A DNA stretch of 64,000 bases from Galbibacter pacificus (GCF_029603165.1 NZ_JAQSVC010000001.1:868001-932000); one strand, 5' to 3'. Shown: positions 47,398 through 57,323, counted from the stretch's first letter. Notes: generated by a model from the sequence alone, not told the origin. Made by a program: numbers and translations.

Positions 47398-48230
47398 TCC
47401 CACTTATTTTCGGCATTGGGGCCGCCCCAAATAAATGTAGCTAAGTGTGGGTTGTCTATAAACGGGTTCCTGTTCCCCTGAATTTTTTCAATGCTATTGT
47501 TGCGCTGTTCTTCAAAAGAAGATACGGGATCTTCGGCATTCCATTTCAAAAATAACTTTATATTTCCTACATCTTCAAATGTTTCGTTATAGCGTAGGTT
47601 TAAATACAAAATCATCCGTGCTACATCGCCTTTCCATTCATCGCCGGGGTACCAACTTTTATAGTGCAGTTTGTATGTGCCGCTCCCTTCAGAAAAAGGA
47701 TTGTTGCTACGGCGTGTATTTACGGTTTGGTCGCATACCCTTAAATGGTGCAAGTCGCCTTTGGCCGTATTTTCTATAAGCGATTGCGGATATACATGCT
47801 CTGTGTTAAAAGTTTGCGGTTCATGCCTATTGTTTCCAGATACATATTCTTCCCAATACCGGTGTTCGCCCGAATAAATTAGAACCACACTATCTTGTTG
47901 TTGCGGCACAGCATCTACCCGGTATAGGTATTTATGGCGTTCCCGGTAACTCAAAATAGTGGTATGTTTGGCAATTGTAACCGTAGCTAAGGCTTCATAA
48001 AGCGGAATGGTACGCAAGTTAAAATCTACATCCTTATAGTAGTTTAGGAGTTTTTTAGGAACTTGAATTTCGGTAGAATCTTTCCGCGGGTCGTTAAGTG
48101 CTACCGGTGTGTCTTTGTTTGCCAAATTGTCCTTACATCCGCCCAAGGCAAAAAAACAGATACATAAAAAGCCTATTTTTTGGGCTATGCATAATTTTAA
48201 AGGAGGAAAAAACATAAAAACAGCTATCAA
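47394..48230 (-). CDS. Endonuclease I family lipoprotein
   Basis: The 278-residue product has a lipoprotein signal (FFALGGC, cysteine near residue 32) and an endonuclease I (EndA/NucM) domain. Landmarks are FNTEHVYPQSLI (the His metal motif), DLHHLRVCDQTVNTRRSNNPF, and RMILYLNLRYNE and NPFIDNPHLATFIW at the end. These nucleases cut nucleic acids outside the cell or in the envelope. The N-terminus may start five codons later at an in-frame ATG. It is 15 bp downstream of the RsmB-type gene, possibly in one operon. Confidence 0.9.
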   Translation of the reverse strand: MIAVFMFFPPLKLCIAQKIGFLCICFFALGGCKDNLANKDTPVALNDPRKDSTEIQVPKKLLNYYKDVDFNLRTIPLYEALATVTIAKHTTILSYRERHKYLYRVDAVPQQQDSVVLIYSGEHRYWEEYVSGNNRHEPQTFNTEHVYPQSLIENTAKGDLHHLRVCDQTVNTRRSNNPFSEGSGTYKLHYKSWYPGDEWKGDVARMILYLNLRYNETFEDVGNIKLFLKWNAEDPVSSFEEQRNNSIEKIQGNRNPFIDNPHLATFIWGGPNAENKWD

Positions 48231-48245
48231 TTTAAATCCGACAAT

Positions 48246-49460
48246 CTAGGAGACTTTTTCCAAAAGGGCCATATAAAATCCATCGAACCCAGAAGTTGAG
48301 GCCAGTACTTTTTTATCTTTAATCAATTTAAAGTCTTTCCCGTTTTCGGAATTTAAAAAAAGGGCAACCTGATCCTGATTTTCAGAAGGAAGGACCGAAC
48401 ATGTGGCATATACCATTTTACCGCCCGGTTTTACCATTTTGGAATAATCGTTTAAAATATCTTGTTGTGTTTTTTTAATGTTTTCTATAAATTCCGGTTG
48501 AAGCTTCCACTTGGCATCGGGATTTCTTTTTAGTACGCCCAAACCGCTACATGGGGCATCTATCAAAACCCGGTCCATGCTATTGTGAAGCTTTTTTATC
48601 ACTTTGGTGGAATCAATAGGGCGCGTTTCAATGTTGTGCGCGCCGTTTCTCCGTGCACGTCGTTTTAATTCTTTTAGTTTATTTCCATAAATATCCAATG
48701 CAATAATCTGGCCTTTGTTTTCCATTTTAGCGGCCAGGTGCAACGATTTTCCCCCGGCTCCGGCACAAGCATCGGCTATCCGCATACCAGGCTCTGCACC
48801 CAGAAAAGATGCCACCAATTGTGACGATGCATCCTGTACTTCAAAAAGGCCGTCACTAAAAGCATTTGTTTTAAAAATATTCGCCCTTTCCTTTAGTTCC
48901 AGTGCTTCAGGATATCCTTTTATGGAGAGGGTTTCAATAGCTTCTTCTTTTAAAGCGGCTTGAAGTGCTTTTTTGTTGGTTTTTAATGTGTTAACACGAA
49001 TAATTACACTAGCTTGTTGGTTTAACGCATGCAGTTCTTTGGTCCATACAGCTTCGCCAAGCTCTTTCTCGCCAAGTAAATCGAGCCAATCGGGAATGGA
49101 CTCGCGGTATTTCCGTATTTTGGACAATTCGTCAAAGTGCCCTTTGATGCGCCGCGCAGGAGTACCTTCCAACTGGGGCCAGTCTGGTAAACGTATTCCT
49201 TTTAACACGGCCCAAACGGCAAAGATCCGCCATAGGTTTTCGCGGGAAAAAGGTTCCTTTACCTCGGCAATTTCAGCATACAAACGTTTCCACCTAACAA
49301 TATCGTAAGTAGTTTCTGCAATAAAACCACGGTCCCTGGCTCCCCATCTTTTATCTCTTTTTAGCAGTTGTTCAACTACCTTATCGGCATATTTATTTTC
49401 GTTAAATATAAGCTGAAGTCCGTCTATTACGGCATATACAAGGTTTCTGTGCAATCGCAT
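48246..49460 (-). CDS. RsmB/NOP family RNA methyltransferase
   Basis: The 404-residue protein matches the Sun/RsmB class of m5C RNA methyltransferases. The N-terminal NusB-like helical part is reduced. The methyltransferase core has DASSQLVASFL, RIADACAGAGGKSLHLA (SAM loop), LIDAPCSGLGVLKRNPD (motif IV, PC) and MVYATCSVLPSENQDQVALF (motif VI, TC, catalytic cysteine). Target is not defined by sequence, though 16S C967 is the target of RsmB. Confidence 0.9.
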   Translation of the reverse strand: MRLHRNLVYAVIDGLQLIFNENKYADKVVEQLLKRDKRWGARDRGFIAETTYDIVRWKRLYAEIAEVKEPFSRENLWRIFAVWAVLKGIRLPDWPQLEGTPARRIKGHFDELSKIRKYRESIPDWLDLLGEKELGEAVWTKELHALNQQASVIIRVNTLKTNKKALQAALKEEAIETLSIKGYPEALELKERANIFKTNAFSDGLFEVQDASSQLVASFLGAEPGMRIADACAGAGGKSLHLAAKMENKGQIIALDIYGNKLKELKRRARRNGAHNIETRPIDSTKVIKKLHNSMDRVLIDAPCSGLGVLKRNPDAKWKLQPEFIENIKKTQQDILNDYSKMVKPGGKMVYATCSVLPSENQDQVALFLNSENGKDFKLIKDKKVLASTSGFDGFYMALLEKVS

Positions 49461-49579
49461 AAAACTATATTTTGAAATTGTTTATTGATCGATTTTTGAA
49501 GGTCGTTCAAATTATCGTTTGCAAAGGTATTGCTTTGTTGATGATAAAACTTATTTTTATCGAAAGAAAAACATATAGA

Positions 49580-50617
49580 ATGAAGAAGTTGATAGTAATT
49601 TTCGAGTTGCTTTTATTGTTTTCGTGCGCAAACGAAAAATTTGAGCCCCATCAATATTCAAAAGTAACGGTTGAAGACGTTTATACCGATTCGATTAGCA
49701 TTCGGGCCATTACCATGATGCAGGGCAATGTTGGTTTTGCAGGTTCTAAAAATACTTTTGGAATTTATAATACCGGCGTGGGAAAAGTGGTGACCCAAAA
49801 AATAAAACAAGATTCTTTGGATATTGAATTCAGGGCCGTAGCAAGTACAAGCACCGATTTTTATATGTTGAGTGTCGCCAATCCGGCATTGTTGTACAAA
49901 ACCGGGAATCGTGGAAAAATGGAACTGGTATACCGAGAGGATAATGAAAAAGTTTTTTATGATGCCATGCGTTTTTGGAACGACCAAGAAGGGATCGCCA
50001 TGGGCGACCCCACCAATGGGTGCCTGTCAATAATTGTTACCCGAGATGGGGGAAATACATGGAATAAATTAGCTTGCGAAGCATTGCCCGATGGGAGTAA
50101 CGCCGAAGCTGCCTTTGCGGCCAGTAACACCAATATTGCCATTGTTGGCAACAACACATGGATTGCGACCGGAGGAAAAAAGACACGTATTTTTTATTCG
50201 CCCGATAAGGCCAAGACCTGGCAGGTTTTTGAGACACCAATTGTACAGGGAGAACCCACGCAAGGGATTTATTCGGTTGATTTTTACGACGAAATGAACG
50301 GTTTTGTTATTGGCGGCGATTATACCAAACCAGAAAACAACAAGGCCAATAAAGCCGTAACCAACGATGGCGGAAAAACATGGAAATTGGTTGGCGAAGG
50401 GCAGGAGCCGGGCTATCGTTCGTGTGTACAATACCTTCCGGGTAGGGAAGCCAAAGAATTGGTAACGGTAGGTTTTAAAGGGATTTCCTTTTCGAATGAT
50501 GGCGGACAAACTTGGAAACAGCTATCCAATGAAGCTTTTTACACCATCCGCTTTGTAAACGACAGCATTGCATATGCGGCCGGAAATGGTCGTATTTCTA
50601 TGTTGAGGTTTGAGTGA
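49580..50617 (+). CDS. Ycf48-like beta-propeller lipoprotein
   Basis: From the ATG at 49580 the product is 345 residues with a lipoprotein signal (LLLFSC). An earlier in-frame ATG at 49472 would add 36 residues before it, which I reject. Asp-box (BNR)-like repeats are visible: TRDGGNTWNKL, YSPDKAKTWQVF, TNDGGKTWKLVG and SNDGGQTWKQLS, typical of a Ycf48/sialidase-like propeller. The role is unknown, as the propeller is used in assembly and binding as well as catalysis. Divergent from the methyltransferase gene. Confidence 0.85.
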   Translation: MKKLIVIFELLLLFSCANEKFEPHQYSKVTVEDVYTDSISIRAITMMQGNVGFAGSKNTFGIYNTGVGKVVTQKIKQDSLDIEFRAVASTSTDFYMLSVANPALLYKTGNRGKMELVYREDNEKVFYDAMRFWNDQEGIAMGDPTNGCLSIIVTRDGGNTWNKLACEALPDGSNAEAAFAASNTNIAIVGNNTWIATGGKKTRIFYSPDKAKTWQVFETPIVQGEPTQGIYSVDFYDEMNGFVIGGDYTKPENNKANKAVTNDGGKTWKLVGEGQEPGYRSCVQYLPGREAKELVTVGFKGISFSNDGGQTWKQLSNEAFYTIRFVNDSIAYAAGNGRISMLRFE

Positions 50618-50652
50618 AACTTCTTGTTTGACAGTTTACTTTAAATAGAAAA

Positions 50653-51105
50653 TCAATCTTTTTTGTTGTGGTATTCTTTTCGGAGCCTGTCTAGAAGCTC
50701 GCGGTTAAAGTCGTCTTCCAGTTTTTTCAGGTAAATTATTTTTTTTGCCGAAATAACATTGTCAAGGTTCTCAACAAACCGTTTATTGAGCTCGTATTCG
50801 TCTTTTTCTATTTGCTGTAATTTTTTAAGCACTTCTTTAGCCTCGTTTTCGGTAAGGTTTTCAAAACCTTCATCTTTTAACTGGTGCTTTATTTTTTTGT
50901 ACTGTGCATATTTTACCCGGTACATTTCTTCGTCGTATGCGTTGTAAATGGGCCAGAACTTTTGGGCCTCTTCCGTGGTTAGGTCCAAATGATCGGTGAT
51001 GTATGCAATTTTAAGGGACTTTATATGGTCGCGTTTACTTTTCTTTTGCGCTTCCATATGAAGCGAAAAGAACGTAAGTAGTAGTAATAGAATATATTTT
51101 TTCAT
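50653..51105 (-). CDS. Periplasmic Spy/CpxP-like helical protein
   Basis: The 150-residue product has a signal peptide (about 1-19) and a helical mature part with HLDLTTEEAQKFWPIYNAYDEE. Such Spy/CpxP-like proteins are often placed with ECF sigma factors in Bacteroidota. It is the third gene of a sigma factor, anti-sigma and sensor set, about 100 bp downstream of the middle gene. It may report envelope stress or protein misfolding; this is inference. Confidence 0.78.
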   Translation of the reverse strand: MKKYILLLLLTFFSLHMEAQKKSKRDHIKSLKIAYITDHLDLTTEEAQKFWPIYNAYDEEMYRVKYAQYKKIKHQLKDEGFENLTENEAKEVLKKLQQIEKDEYELNKRFVENLDNVISAKKIIYLKKLEDDFNRELLDRLRKEYHNKKD

Positions 51106-51207
51106 TTTTTATACGTTGTAAATCTTAATTAAGCAGGTAAATCTATCAGTTTTTAAGTTGAAACGATTTGTTTTTAACCGTTGAAATTATCTTTATTTAG
51201 CAAGGGT

Positions 51208-51717
51208 TTATTGATTCTCGTCTAAAGAAGCCCCGCTATATGTTTTCATGTTTTTTGATAAATAATCTATAATCTCGTCTTCGCTCAGGGATTCGGTAAT
51301 TTGGATTTCATCCAAAGGGACATCGTTAAAAGTTTCCACAATATCATAAGAATTTAAATGAAGGTAACCTTCTTCTAAATAATTGTCGATTTCTGAAACT
51401 GCCAAGTTGTCTATGGTTGTGTTTGCGGGCCGGATATCGGTTTCAATAAAAAAACCAATTACAAATACCGCAGCAATGGCAGCGGCACTGTATAGCCATG
51501 TTAAATTTACAACTTTGGTCTTGGCTTTTTGTACGGTTGCCTTTAGTATTTTGCTTTCCAGTGAATTAAAATACCCTTCCGGAGCTTTAAAACCACTGGT
51601 TTTCGGCATTATTTCTGATAAGCCGATTTGAGCTGACAAACGGTTTTCAAAATCCGAAAAATAATTTTCAGGGATTTTAAAGCCTTCTTTTTCAGTATGT
51701 AACTTATCTTTTTTCAT
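51208..51717 (-). CDS. Putative membrane anti-sigma factor
   Basis: The 169-residue product has a soluble N-terminal part (about 1-70) with two similar segments, FKIPENYFSDFENRL and FKAPEGYFNSLESKI. One transmembrane helix follows (about 75-92), then an acidic extracytoplasmic tail. Placement directly behind the ECF sigma gene, and the one-span topology, suggest an anti-sigma role. No known anti-sigma motif (such as the zinc HxxxCxxC) is seen, so the call rests on context. I do not recognise a named family. Confidence 0.6.
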   Translation of the reverse strand: MKKDKLHTEKEGFKIPENYFSDFENRLSAQIGLSEIMPKTSGFKAPEGYFNSLESKILKATVQKAKTKVVNLTWLYSAAAIAAVFVIGFFIETDIRPANTTIDNLAVSEIDNYLEEGYLHLNSYDIVETFNDVPLDEIQITESLSEDEIIDYLSKNMKTYSGASLDENQ

Positions 51718-51813
51718 TTCTATGTTTTGACTCTTTCCAGGTCGTTTGGTTTAATTGTTTGCTAAAACAGTTTTCGTGTACGCTAAAAAACACTTTAACC
51801 GAGTTGAATATAT

Positions 51814-52347
51814 CTATTTTAAAAAAGCTTCTATTTTTTTTACCGCATGGTGGTATGAAGCTTTCAGGGCACCGACCGAGGTGTCCAGAACTACGGCCAT
51901 GTCTTCATATTTCATTTCTTCAAAGTACTTCATGTTAAATACCAAGCGTTGTTTTTCGGGCAGTTCTGCAATGGCTTCTTGTAATTTTAACTGAATTTCA
52001 TCACCATCAAAATAAGGGTCTGCTCTTAAATTTTCAACAAGCGACATTTGCAGTGCTTCTCCCGATGTTTTTAGCTCGTTGGTCCTTTTCTTTAAAAACG
52101 TGAGCGCTTCGTTTGTTGCAATCCGGTACATCCATGTATACAAGGCGCTGTCTTCTTTAAAGCCTTGAATGTTTTTGTAAATTTTTATAAAGGTGTTCTG
52201 CAACACATCATCGGTATCGTCATGGTTCAGTACAATCCTCCGTATGTGCCAATAAAGGCGTTCCTTGTAACGGTTTACAAGTTCCCCAAAGGCATGCTCT
52301 TGTGTGGCAACGCTTTTTAGTTCTTTAATTAGAATGTCTTCTTGCAA
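51814..52347 (-). CDS. ECF-type RNA polymerase sigma factor
   Basis: The 177-residue sigma-70 family protein has region 2 (FGELVNRYKERLYWHIRRIV, then DDTDDVLQNTFIKIYKNI) and region 4 (AIAELPEKQRLVFNMKYFEEMKYEDMAVVLDTSVGALKASYHHAVKKI). It lacks region 3, as ECF factors do. It is the first gene of a three-gene set with a membrane protein and a Spy/CpxP-like protein. It is probably self-regulated, though I cannot see a matching promoter by eye. Confidence 0.93.
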   Translation of the reverse strand: MQEDILIKELKSVATQEHAFGELVNRYKERLYWHIRRIVLNHDDTDDVLQNTFIKIYKNIQGFKEDSALYTWMYRIATNEALTFLKKRTNELKTSGEALQMSLVENLRADPYFDGDEIQLKLQEAIAELPEKQRLVFNMKYFEEMKYEDMAVVLDTSVGALKASYHHAVKKIEAFLK

Positions 52348-52471
52348 TAGCGATTATTTAATCTTTAGACTCTAATTTAATAAAAAGGTTTAATATCAAC
52401 CTTTAAAGCAGCTGTAAAGAGGCTAAAGCCGTAATAATGTGAATGTGCTGTGTTGTAAAATCAATGAAAAA

Positions 52472-54301
52472 CTAGTCAAACGACTGCATTTCTACCAGTT
52501 TTTGGTATACTCCCTTTTTGTTCAATAATTCTTGGTGGGTACCTTGCTCGACAATTTGCCCTTTTTGCATTACCGCAATGGAATCTGCATTTTGAATGGT
52601 AGAAAGCCGGTGCGCAATTACTACCGATGTCCTGTTTTTCATCATGTTTTCCAAGGCGGTTTGTACCAGTTTTTCGCTTTCTGTATCAAGTGCAGATGTT
52701 GCTTCGTCCAAAATCATGATAGGCGGATTTTTAAGTACGGCACGTGCTATGGAAAGGCGTTGTTTCTGTCCGCCGCTTAATTTGCCGCCGGCATCGCCAA
52801 TGTTGGTATCGAAACCATTTGGAAGGTTTTTTATAAATTCATGGGCATTGGCAATTTTGGCCGCTTTTTCTATTTCTTCCATTGTGGCATCAGGTTTTCC
52901 AATGCGGATATTGTTGGCAACCGTGTCGTTAAACAAAATAGAGTCTTGGGTTACAATGCCCATAAGGCTGCGTAGGCTTTTTATGGAAATTTCTTTAATG
53001 TCAATCCCGTCAATTTCTATAGTTCCGTCATTTACATCGTAAAAACGGGTGATTAAATTCGCAATTGTACTTTTACCACTTCCCGATTGTCCCACCAAGG
53101 CAACTGTTTTTCCCTTGTCTATATTTAAGGTGAAGTCTTTTAGCACTAATTCGTCTTCATATTTAAAAGAAACATTCCCGATGCTGATACTTTTATCAAA
53201 AGAAGTTTTTTCAATGGCATTTGGAGCGTCTTGGATTGAATTTTCGGCATCGAGGATGTCAATAATTCTTTCGGCGGCCGCATCACCCCTTTTTACGCCC
53301 GATAATGCTTTTGAAATTTGTTTTGCGGGAGTTAATATGTTGTAGGCCGAAGCTAAAAAGGCGATAAACAGTCCCGAGTCTAAAGATTTTTCCTGAAGGA
53401 CCATAATCCCGCCAAACCACAATACGCCCGAGACGGCAATAATACCTAAAAACTCGCTCATGGGCGAGGCAATATTTTGCCTGTTGAGCACACTGTTCAT
53501 GTATTTATTGAGGCGGTCGGTGGCATTGGTAAAAGTTTTAAAAAACCTGTTTTCGGCATTAAAGCCTTTTATAACCTTTAACCCGCCCAAGGTTTCTTCT
53601 ATAATGGAAAGCACGTTTCCCTGTTCTTTCTGTGCCCTGTCGGAATGCTTTTTTAATTTTTTTCCGATGTATGAGATGAAAAAACCCATAATAGGAAGAA
53701 AAAGAAATACAAACAGCGTAAGTTTAGGACTAATGACTATCATGGCAATTAAGGTGAATATAATGGTGAGGGGTTCCCTCACTATTAATTCTAGAATGGA
53801 AAGGAATGTCCATTGAACTTCCTGAATATCATTGCTTGCCCTTGCCATGGTGTCACCCTTTTTTTGATCTGAAAAATAACCAATTGGCAGGCTTAATATT
53901 TTTTTGTACAAGGCATTTCTCAAGTCCTTTAAAACACCGTTTCTATAAAAGGTAATAAAAAACATCGCCAGGTAATTGGAGACATTTTTTAAAAGAAAGA
54001 GTCCAATAATTAACAAACAAGAAAAGAGCAACGCTTTCATCTCGCCATCACTCCCGTTGGATTCAATGTAGGTGTTAAGCTTGTAATTAACAGAGTCCAA
54101 AATAAAAGCTTTGAGGTCTCCGGTGAACTCTGGGGCTACTTTAATGGGCGGGACCGTTTTAAAAAGGACGTTGAGCATTGGGAAAAGTGCAATAAGCGAC
54201 AAGGCGCTGAACAATGCATACAGGACATTGAAAAAAATATTCAAGTAGCCATACTTTCTATAAGGTTTGGCAAAGCGTAATATCTGTCGGAAGTAATTCA
54301 T
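52472..54301 (-). CDS. ABC transporter, fused permease and ATPase (MsbA-like)
   Basis: The 609-residue half-transporter has six transmembrane helices in its first 330 residues and a C-terminal ATPase with Walker A GQSGSGKST (near 400), signature LSGGQKQR and Walker B IMILDEATSAL. The H-loop is in VIAHRLST. The layout is that of type I exporters such as MsbA, which flip lipid A or export lipids and drugs. Substrate is not evident, though an essential lipid flippase is common in this context. Confidence 0.92.
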   Translation of the reverse strand: MNYFRQILRFAKPYRKYGYLNIFFNVLYALFSALSLIALFPMLNVLFKTVPPIKVAPEFTGDLKAFILDSVNYKLNTYIESNGSDGEMKALLFSCLLIIGLFLLKNVSNYLAMFFITFYRNGVLKDLRNALYKKILSLPIGYFSDQKKGDTMARASNDIQEVQWTFLSILELIVREPLTIIFTLIAMIVISPKLTLFVFLFLPIMGFFISYIGKKLKKHSDRAQKEQGNVLSIIEETLGGLKVIKGFNAENRFFKTFTNATDRLNKYMNSVLNRQNIASPMSEFLGIIAVSGVLWFGGIMVLQEKSLDSGLFIAFLASAYNILTPAKQISKALSGVKRGDAAAERIIDILDAENSIQDAPNAIEKTSFDKSISIGNVSFKYEDELVLKDFTLNIDKGKTVALVGQSGSGKSTIANLITRFYDVNDGTIEIDGIDIKEISIKSLRSLMGIVTQDSILFNDTVANNIRIGKPDATMEEIEKAAKIANAHEFIKNLPNGFDTNIGDAGGKLSGGQKQRLSIARAVLKNPPIMILDEATSALDTESEKLVQTALENMMKNRTSVVIAHRLSTIQNADSIAVMQKGQIVEQGTHQELLNKKGVYQKLVEMQSFD

Positions 54302-54582
54302 TAATTATTAATAACATTTGTGGTAAATAACACGTTGGTCGAAATAAGAATACAAATGTATGGTTTATTATCATAATAGCCTGCTGTTATGAGCAAGCTG
54401 TTTATTTGATAAGTTTTTTTAATTCGTAGATTAACTTGATCTTTTCTGCCCATCGAGCATGTCCTGTAATAGAAGCTTGTAATCTCGTTTAAACATACAT
54501 CAAATCTTCTTCGATAGATTGAAGTATCGTTTTTTAATTCCTTTTTAATGTTGATTTTATTTCCTTCAAGGACTTTATAGCA
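54302..54582. other. Gene-free interval between MsbA-like and phosphomutase genes
   Basis: The 281 bp interval is AT-rich. Short minus-strand frames exist (for example one ending KIKLIYELKKLIK) but none has a start and length worth calling. No terminator or repeat is clear. Confidence 0.4.
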
Positions 54583-56301
54583 CTAATTTAAAGCTAATTC
54601 CTTAATAATACGGTCGATTTTTTCATCAAGCTTTGCAATTTCCTTGTCGTAATTTTTGGCATGGTCCAATGTTCCCTGTACGCTGAAATAAAATTTTATT
54701 TTAGGTTCGGTTCCACTGGGCCTTGCGGCTATTTTGGTACCGTCTTCTGTATAATAAATCAATACGTTTGAAGATGGAATAGCTAGGGTGTCTTTATCCC
54801 CGGTTAGTAAATTGGTACGCATGGAGCTTTGGTAATCTTCTAGAAACTGTACTTTTGAGCCACCTATTTCTTTTATTGGGTTTTCCCTTAAACCTACCAT
54901 CATTTGCTTGATTTCATTGGCACCGCTTATTCCTTGTTTTGTTAATGAAATAAGTTTTTCCCTATAAAGCCCAAAATCTTCATAGCATTTTAAAAGGTCA
55001 TTGTAAAAGGAGCTTCCTTTTGCCTTGGCATCGGCTGCAATTTCGCAGGCCAGTAATGAGGAGGTAACGGCGTCTTTATCTCTTACAAAATCGCCTACCA
55101 TATAACCAAAACTCTCTTCGCCACCACCAATAAATTCTTGCATTGGGAAATCTTTTATCATTTTGGCAATCCATTTAAACCCGGTAAGGGCTTCTTTGTA
55201 TTCTACCTGATAATTTCTTGCAAGGACTTTCATCATTGGCGTAGAAACAATGGTAGACGCAATGTATTGGTTTCCGTTAATCCTGTTTTCTTTTTTCCAC
55301 TTATCCAAAAGGAAACGGGTCATTAAAATCATGGTCTGGTTTCCGTTTAACAAAACCATTTTGCCCTCGTTATCGCGTACTGCAATCCCCAGGCGGTCGC
55401 TATCTGGATCGGTACCAATAACCATATCGGCATTTACTTCGGCTGCTTTTTTTAGGGCCATGGCCAAAGCTTCGGGTTCTTCTGGATTTGGTGACTTAAC
55501 AGTGGGAAAATCGCCATTTGGCACCGCTTGTTCTTCAACAAGATGCACATTTTTATATCCTGCCCGCTTCAAAACTTCTGGAAGTACTGTTATGGACGTG
55601 CCGTGAAGCGCTGTAAAAACAATCGAAAAATTATCTTTTTCTTGGGCGTTAAAGCTTCCGTTTTCAACAGAAGCATTTATAAAGGCTTCATCTACATCTT
55701 TATCGATATACTGAATATTGTTTTCTATTGCCTTAAAATTGATATCTTCAAAAGAAAGGCTTTCGATCTCGTTTATAATTTCATGATCCTGCGGAGGGAC
55801 AATTTGCCCGCCATCTTGCCAATATACCTTATATCCATTATATTCCGGAGGATTGTGCGATGCGGTAAGAACAATGCCGCATTGGCATTCCAGATGCTTA
55901 ACAGCAAAGGAAAGCTCGGGAGTGGGGCGAAGCCCGGAAAAGAGGAAAACTTTAATTCCATTGGCCGAAAAAACATTGGCCACTATTTTTGCCAAAGTAT
56001 CACTGTTATGGCGGCAGTCGTATGCAATAACTACTTTATGTTTTTTATCTGGAAAAGATTTTTTTATATAATTGCTCAATCCCTGGGTGTTTTTTCCCAA
56101 GGTGTATTTGTTGATCCGGTTAGTGCCAACGCCCATGGTACCGCGCATGCCCCCGGTACCAAATTCAAGGTTCTTGTAAAACCTTTCTTTTAATTCTTCG
56201 GGGTCGTTGTTTATAAGTTCTTGTACTTTATTTCTGGTATCGGTATCAAAAAAATCGGCTAACCAAGCCTCGGCATTCTTTAAAATTTCTTCTGATGTCA
56301 T
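54583..56301 (-). CDS. Phospho-sugar mutase (phosphoglucomutase/phosphomannomutase family)
   Basis: The 572-residue enzyme is of the alpha-D-phosphohexomutase type. Active-site serine S148 lies in TASHNPPEYNGYK, the metal loop is DPDSDRLG, the sugar loop GGGEESFGYM, and the phosphate loop RPSGTEPKIKFYF. FGTGGMRGTMGVGTNRIN at the N-terminus is typical of the long (PgcA-like) group. It interconverts hexose 1- and 6-phosphates; glucose or mannose preference cannot be read here. It precedes the MsbA-like gene on the same strand, 281 bp away. Confidence 0.93.
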   Translation of the reverse strand: MTSEEILKNAEAWLADFFDTDTRNKVQELINNDPEELKERFYKNLEFGTGGMRGTMGVGTNRINKYTLGKNTQGLSNYIKKSFPDKKHKVVIAYDCRHNSDTLAKIVANVFSANGIKVFLFSGLRPTPELSFAVKHLECQCGIVLTASHNPPEYNGYKVYWQDGGQIVPPQDHEIINEIESLSFEDINFKAIENNIQYIDKDVDEAFINASVENGSFNAQEKDNFSIVFTALHGTSITVLPEVLKRAGYKNVHLVEEQAVPNGDFPTVKSPNPEEPEALAMALKKAAEVNADMVIGTDPDSDRLGIAVRDNEGKMVLLNGNQTMILMTRFLLDKWKKENRINGNQYIASTIVSTPMMKVLARNYQVEYKEALTGFKWIAKMIKDFPMQEFIGGGEESFGYMVGDFVRDKDAVTSSLLACEIAADAKAKGSSFYNDLLKCYEDFGLYREKLISLTKQGISGANEIKQMMVGLRENPIKEIGGSKVQFLEDYQSSMRTNLLTGDKDTLAIPSSNVLIYYTEDGTKIAARPSGTEPKIKFYFSVQGTLDHAKNYDKEIAKLDEKIDRIIKELALN

Positions 56302-56375
56302 TTTTTAAGCGATTATTTTTTCTCAAAGTTAGTTAAGTTTAAAAACTTAAGTGCTAAAAAATTATGTAGTTTTTA

Positions 56376-57323
56376 TTATAAATTGGCAGTTTCCAAAACT
56401 TTATATCTTTTTTCCTGTTTTTTAGAGCGTAGGATAAGTTCTCCTAAAAAACCTGCTATAAAAAGCTGTGTCCCTATAACCATGGCAATAAGGGAAATGT
56501 AAAATTGCGGGCGGAGCGCTATAAGCCTACCATGCGGATTGATAAAGAGCTTGTCTATGCCTATATAGGCGGCAAAGCCAAACCCGATAATAAACATAAT
56601 AACGCCCAATGCTCCAAATAAGTGCATGGGCTGCTTTCCAAACTTGGATAAAAACCAAATGGTAATGAGGTCCAGGAAACCGTTTATAAAACGTTCCATG
56701 CCAAATTTTGTGGTTCCGTATTTGCGTGCCTGGTGTTTTACCACCCTTTCTTCAATTCTGGTAAAACCTGCGTTTTTGACCAAAACCGGGATGTAACGGT
56801 GCATTTCGCCATGAACGTCAATAGATTTTACAACAGTGTTTTTATAGGCTTTTAGGCCACAGTTAAAATCGTGCAGATTAACACCCGATGTCCGTCTGGC
56901 GGCCCAGTTAAATAGTTTGGAAGGAAGGTTTTTTGCCAGAACGGAATCGTAACGTACTTTTTTCCATCCAGAAACAAGGTCGGCATTATTGCCTTTAATC
57001 TGCTTGTAGAGTTCGGGGATTTCCTCGGGATTGTCCTGAAGGTCGGCATCCATGGTAATCACGACATTCCCATTGGCTAGCTGAAAGCCCGCATGCAGGG
57101 CCTGCGATTTCCCAAAATTCTTTAAAAAACGTATACCTTTTACATTTGGATCTGTACTGGCCAGGGCCTGTATAGTGTTCCAGGAAGTGTCGGTGCTTCC
57201 ATCGTCGATAAAAATGATTTCATAAGAAAAACGATTGGACTGCATCACTGTTGCTATCCAATCGTATAATTCCTGTAAAGACTCTTGTTCGTTGAGTAGT
57301 GGTATAACTACTGATATATCCAT
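56376..57323 (-). CDS. GT2 glycosyltransferase with C-terminal membrane helices (DPM1/GtrB-like)
   Basis: The 315-residue protein is a family 2 transferase with VVIPLLNEQESLQEL, FIDDGSTD and the DAD motif in TMDADLQDNPEE, then two C-terminal hydrophobic helices (about 228-255 and 270-296). It resembles polyprenyl-phosphate glucosyl- or mannosyltransferases that make Und-P-sugar at the inner leaflet. It is in line with a phosphosugar mutase, which can supply hexose phosphate, and may feed the GT39-like enzyme in this window; the link is inference. Confidence 0.9.
   Translation of the reverse strand: MDISVVIPLLNEQESLQELYDWIATVMQSNRFSYEIIFIDDGSTDTSWNTIQALASTDPNVKGIRFLKNFGKSQALHAGFQLANGNVVITMDADLQDNPEEIPELYKQIKGNNADLVSGWKKVRYDSVLAKNLPSKLFNWAARRTSGVNLHDFNCGLKAYKNTVVKSIDVHGEMHRYIPVLVKNAGFTRIEERVVKHQARKYGTTKFGMERFINGFLDLITIWFLSKFGKQPMHLFGALGVIMFIIGFGFAAYIGIDKLFINPHGRLIALRPQFYISLIAMVIGTQLFIAGFLGELILRSKKQEKRYKVLETANL

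Noticed and set aside
54302-54582. Possible remnant of a toxin-antitoxin (HepT-like) or other gene on the minus strand
   Set aside because: Short stretches such as RDYKLLLQDML look suggestive, but frames break within about 20 codons and no partner gene is present.
55528-56193. 221-codon plus-strand frame antisense to the phospho-sugar mutase
   Set aside because: The opposite strand encodes a conserved enzyme with all its motifs; this frame is a by-product.
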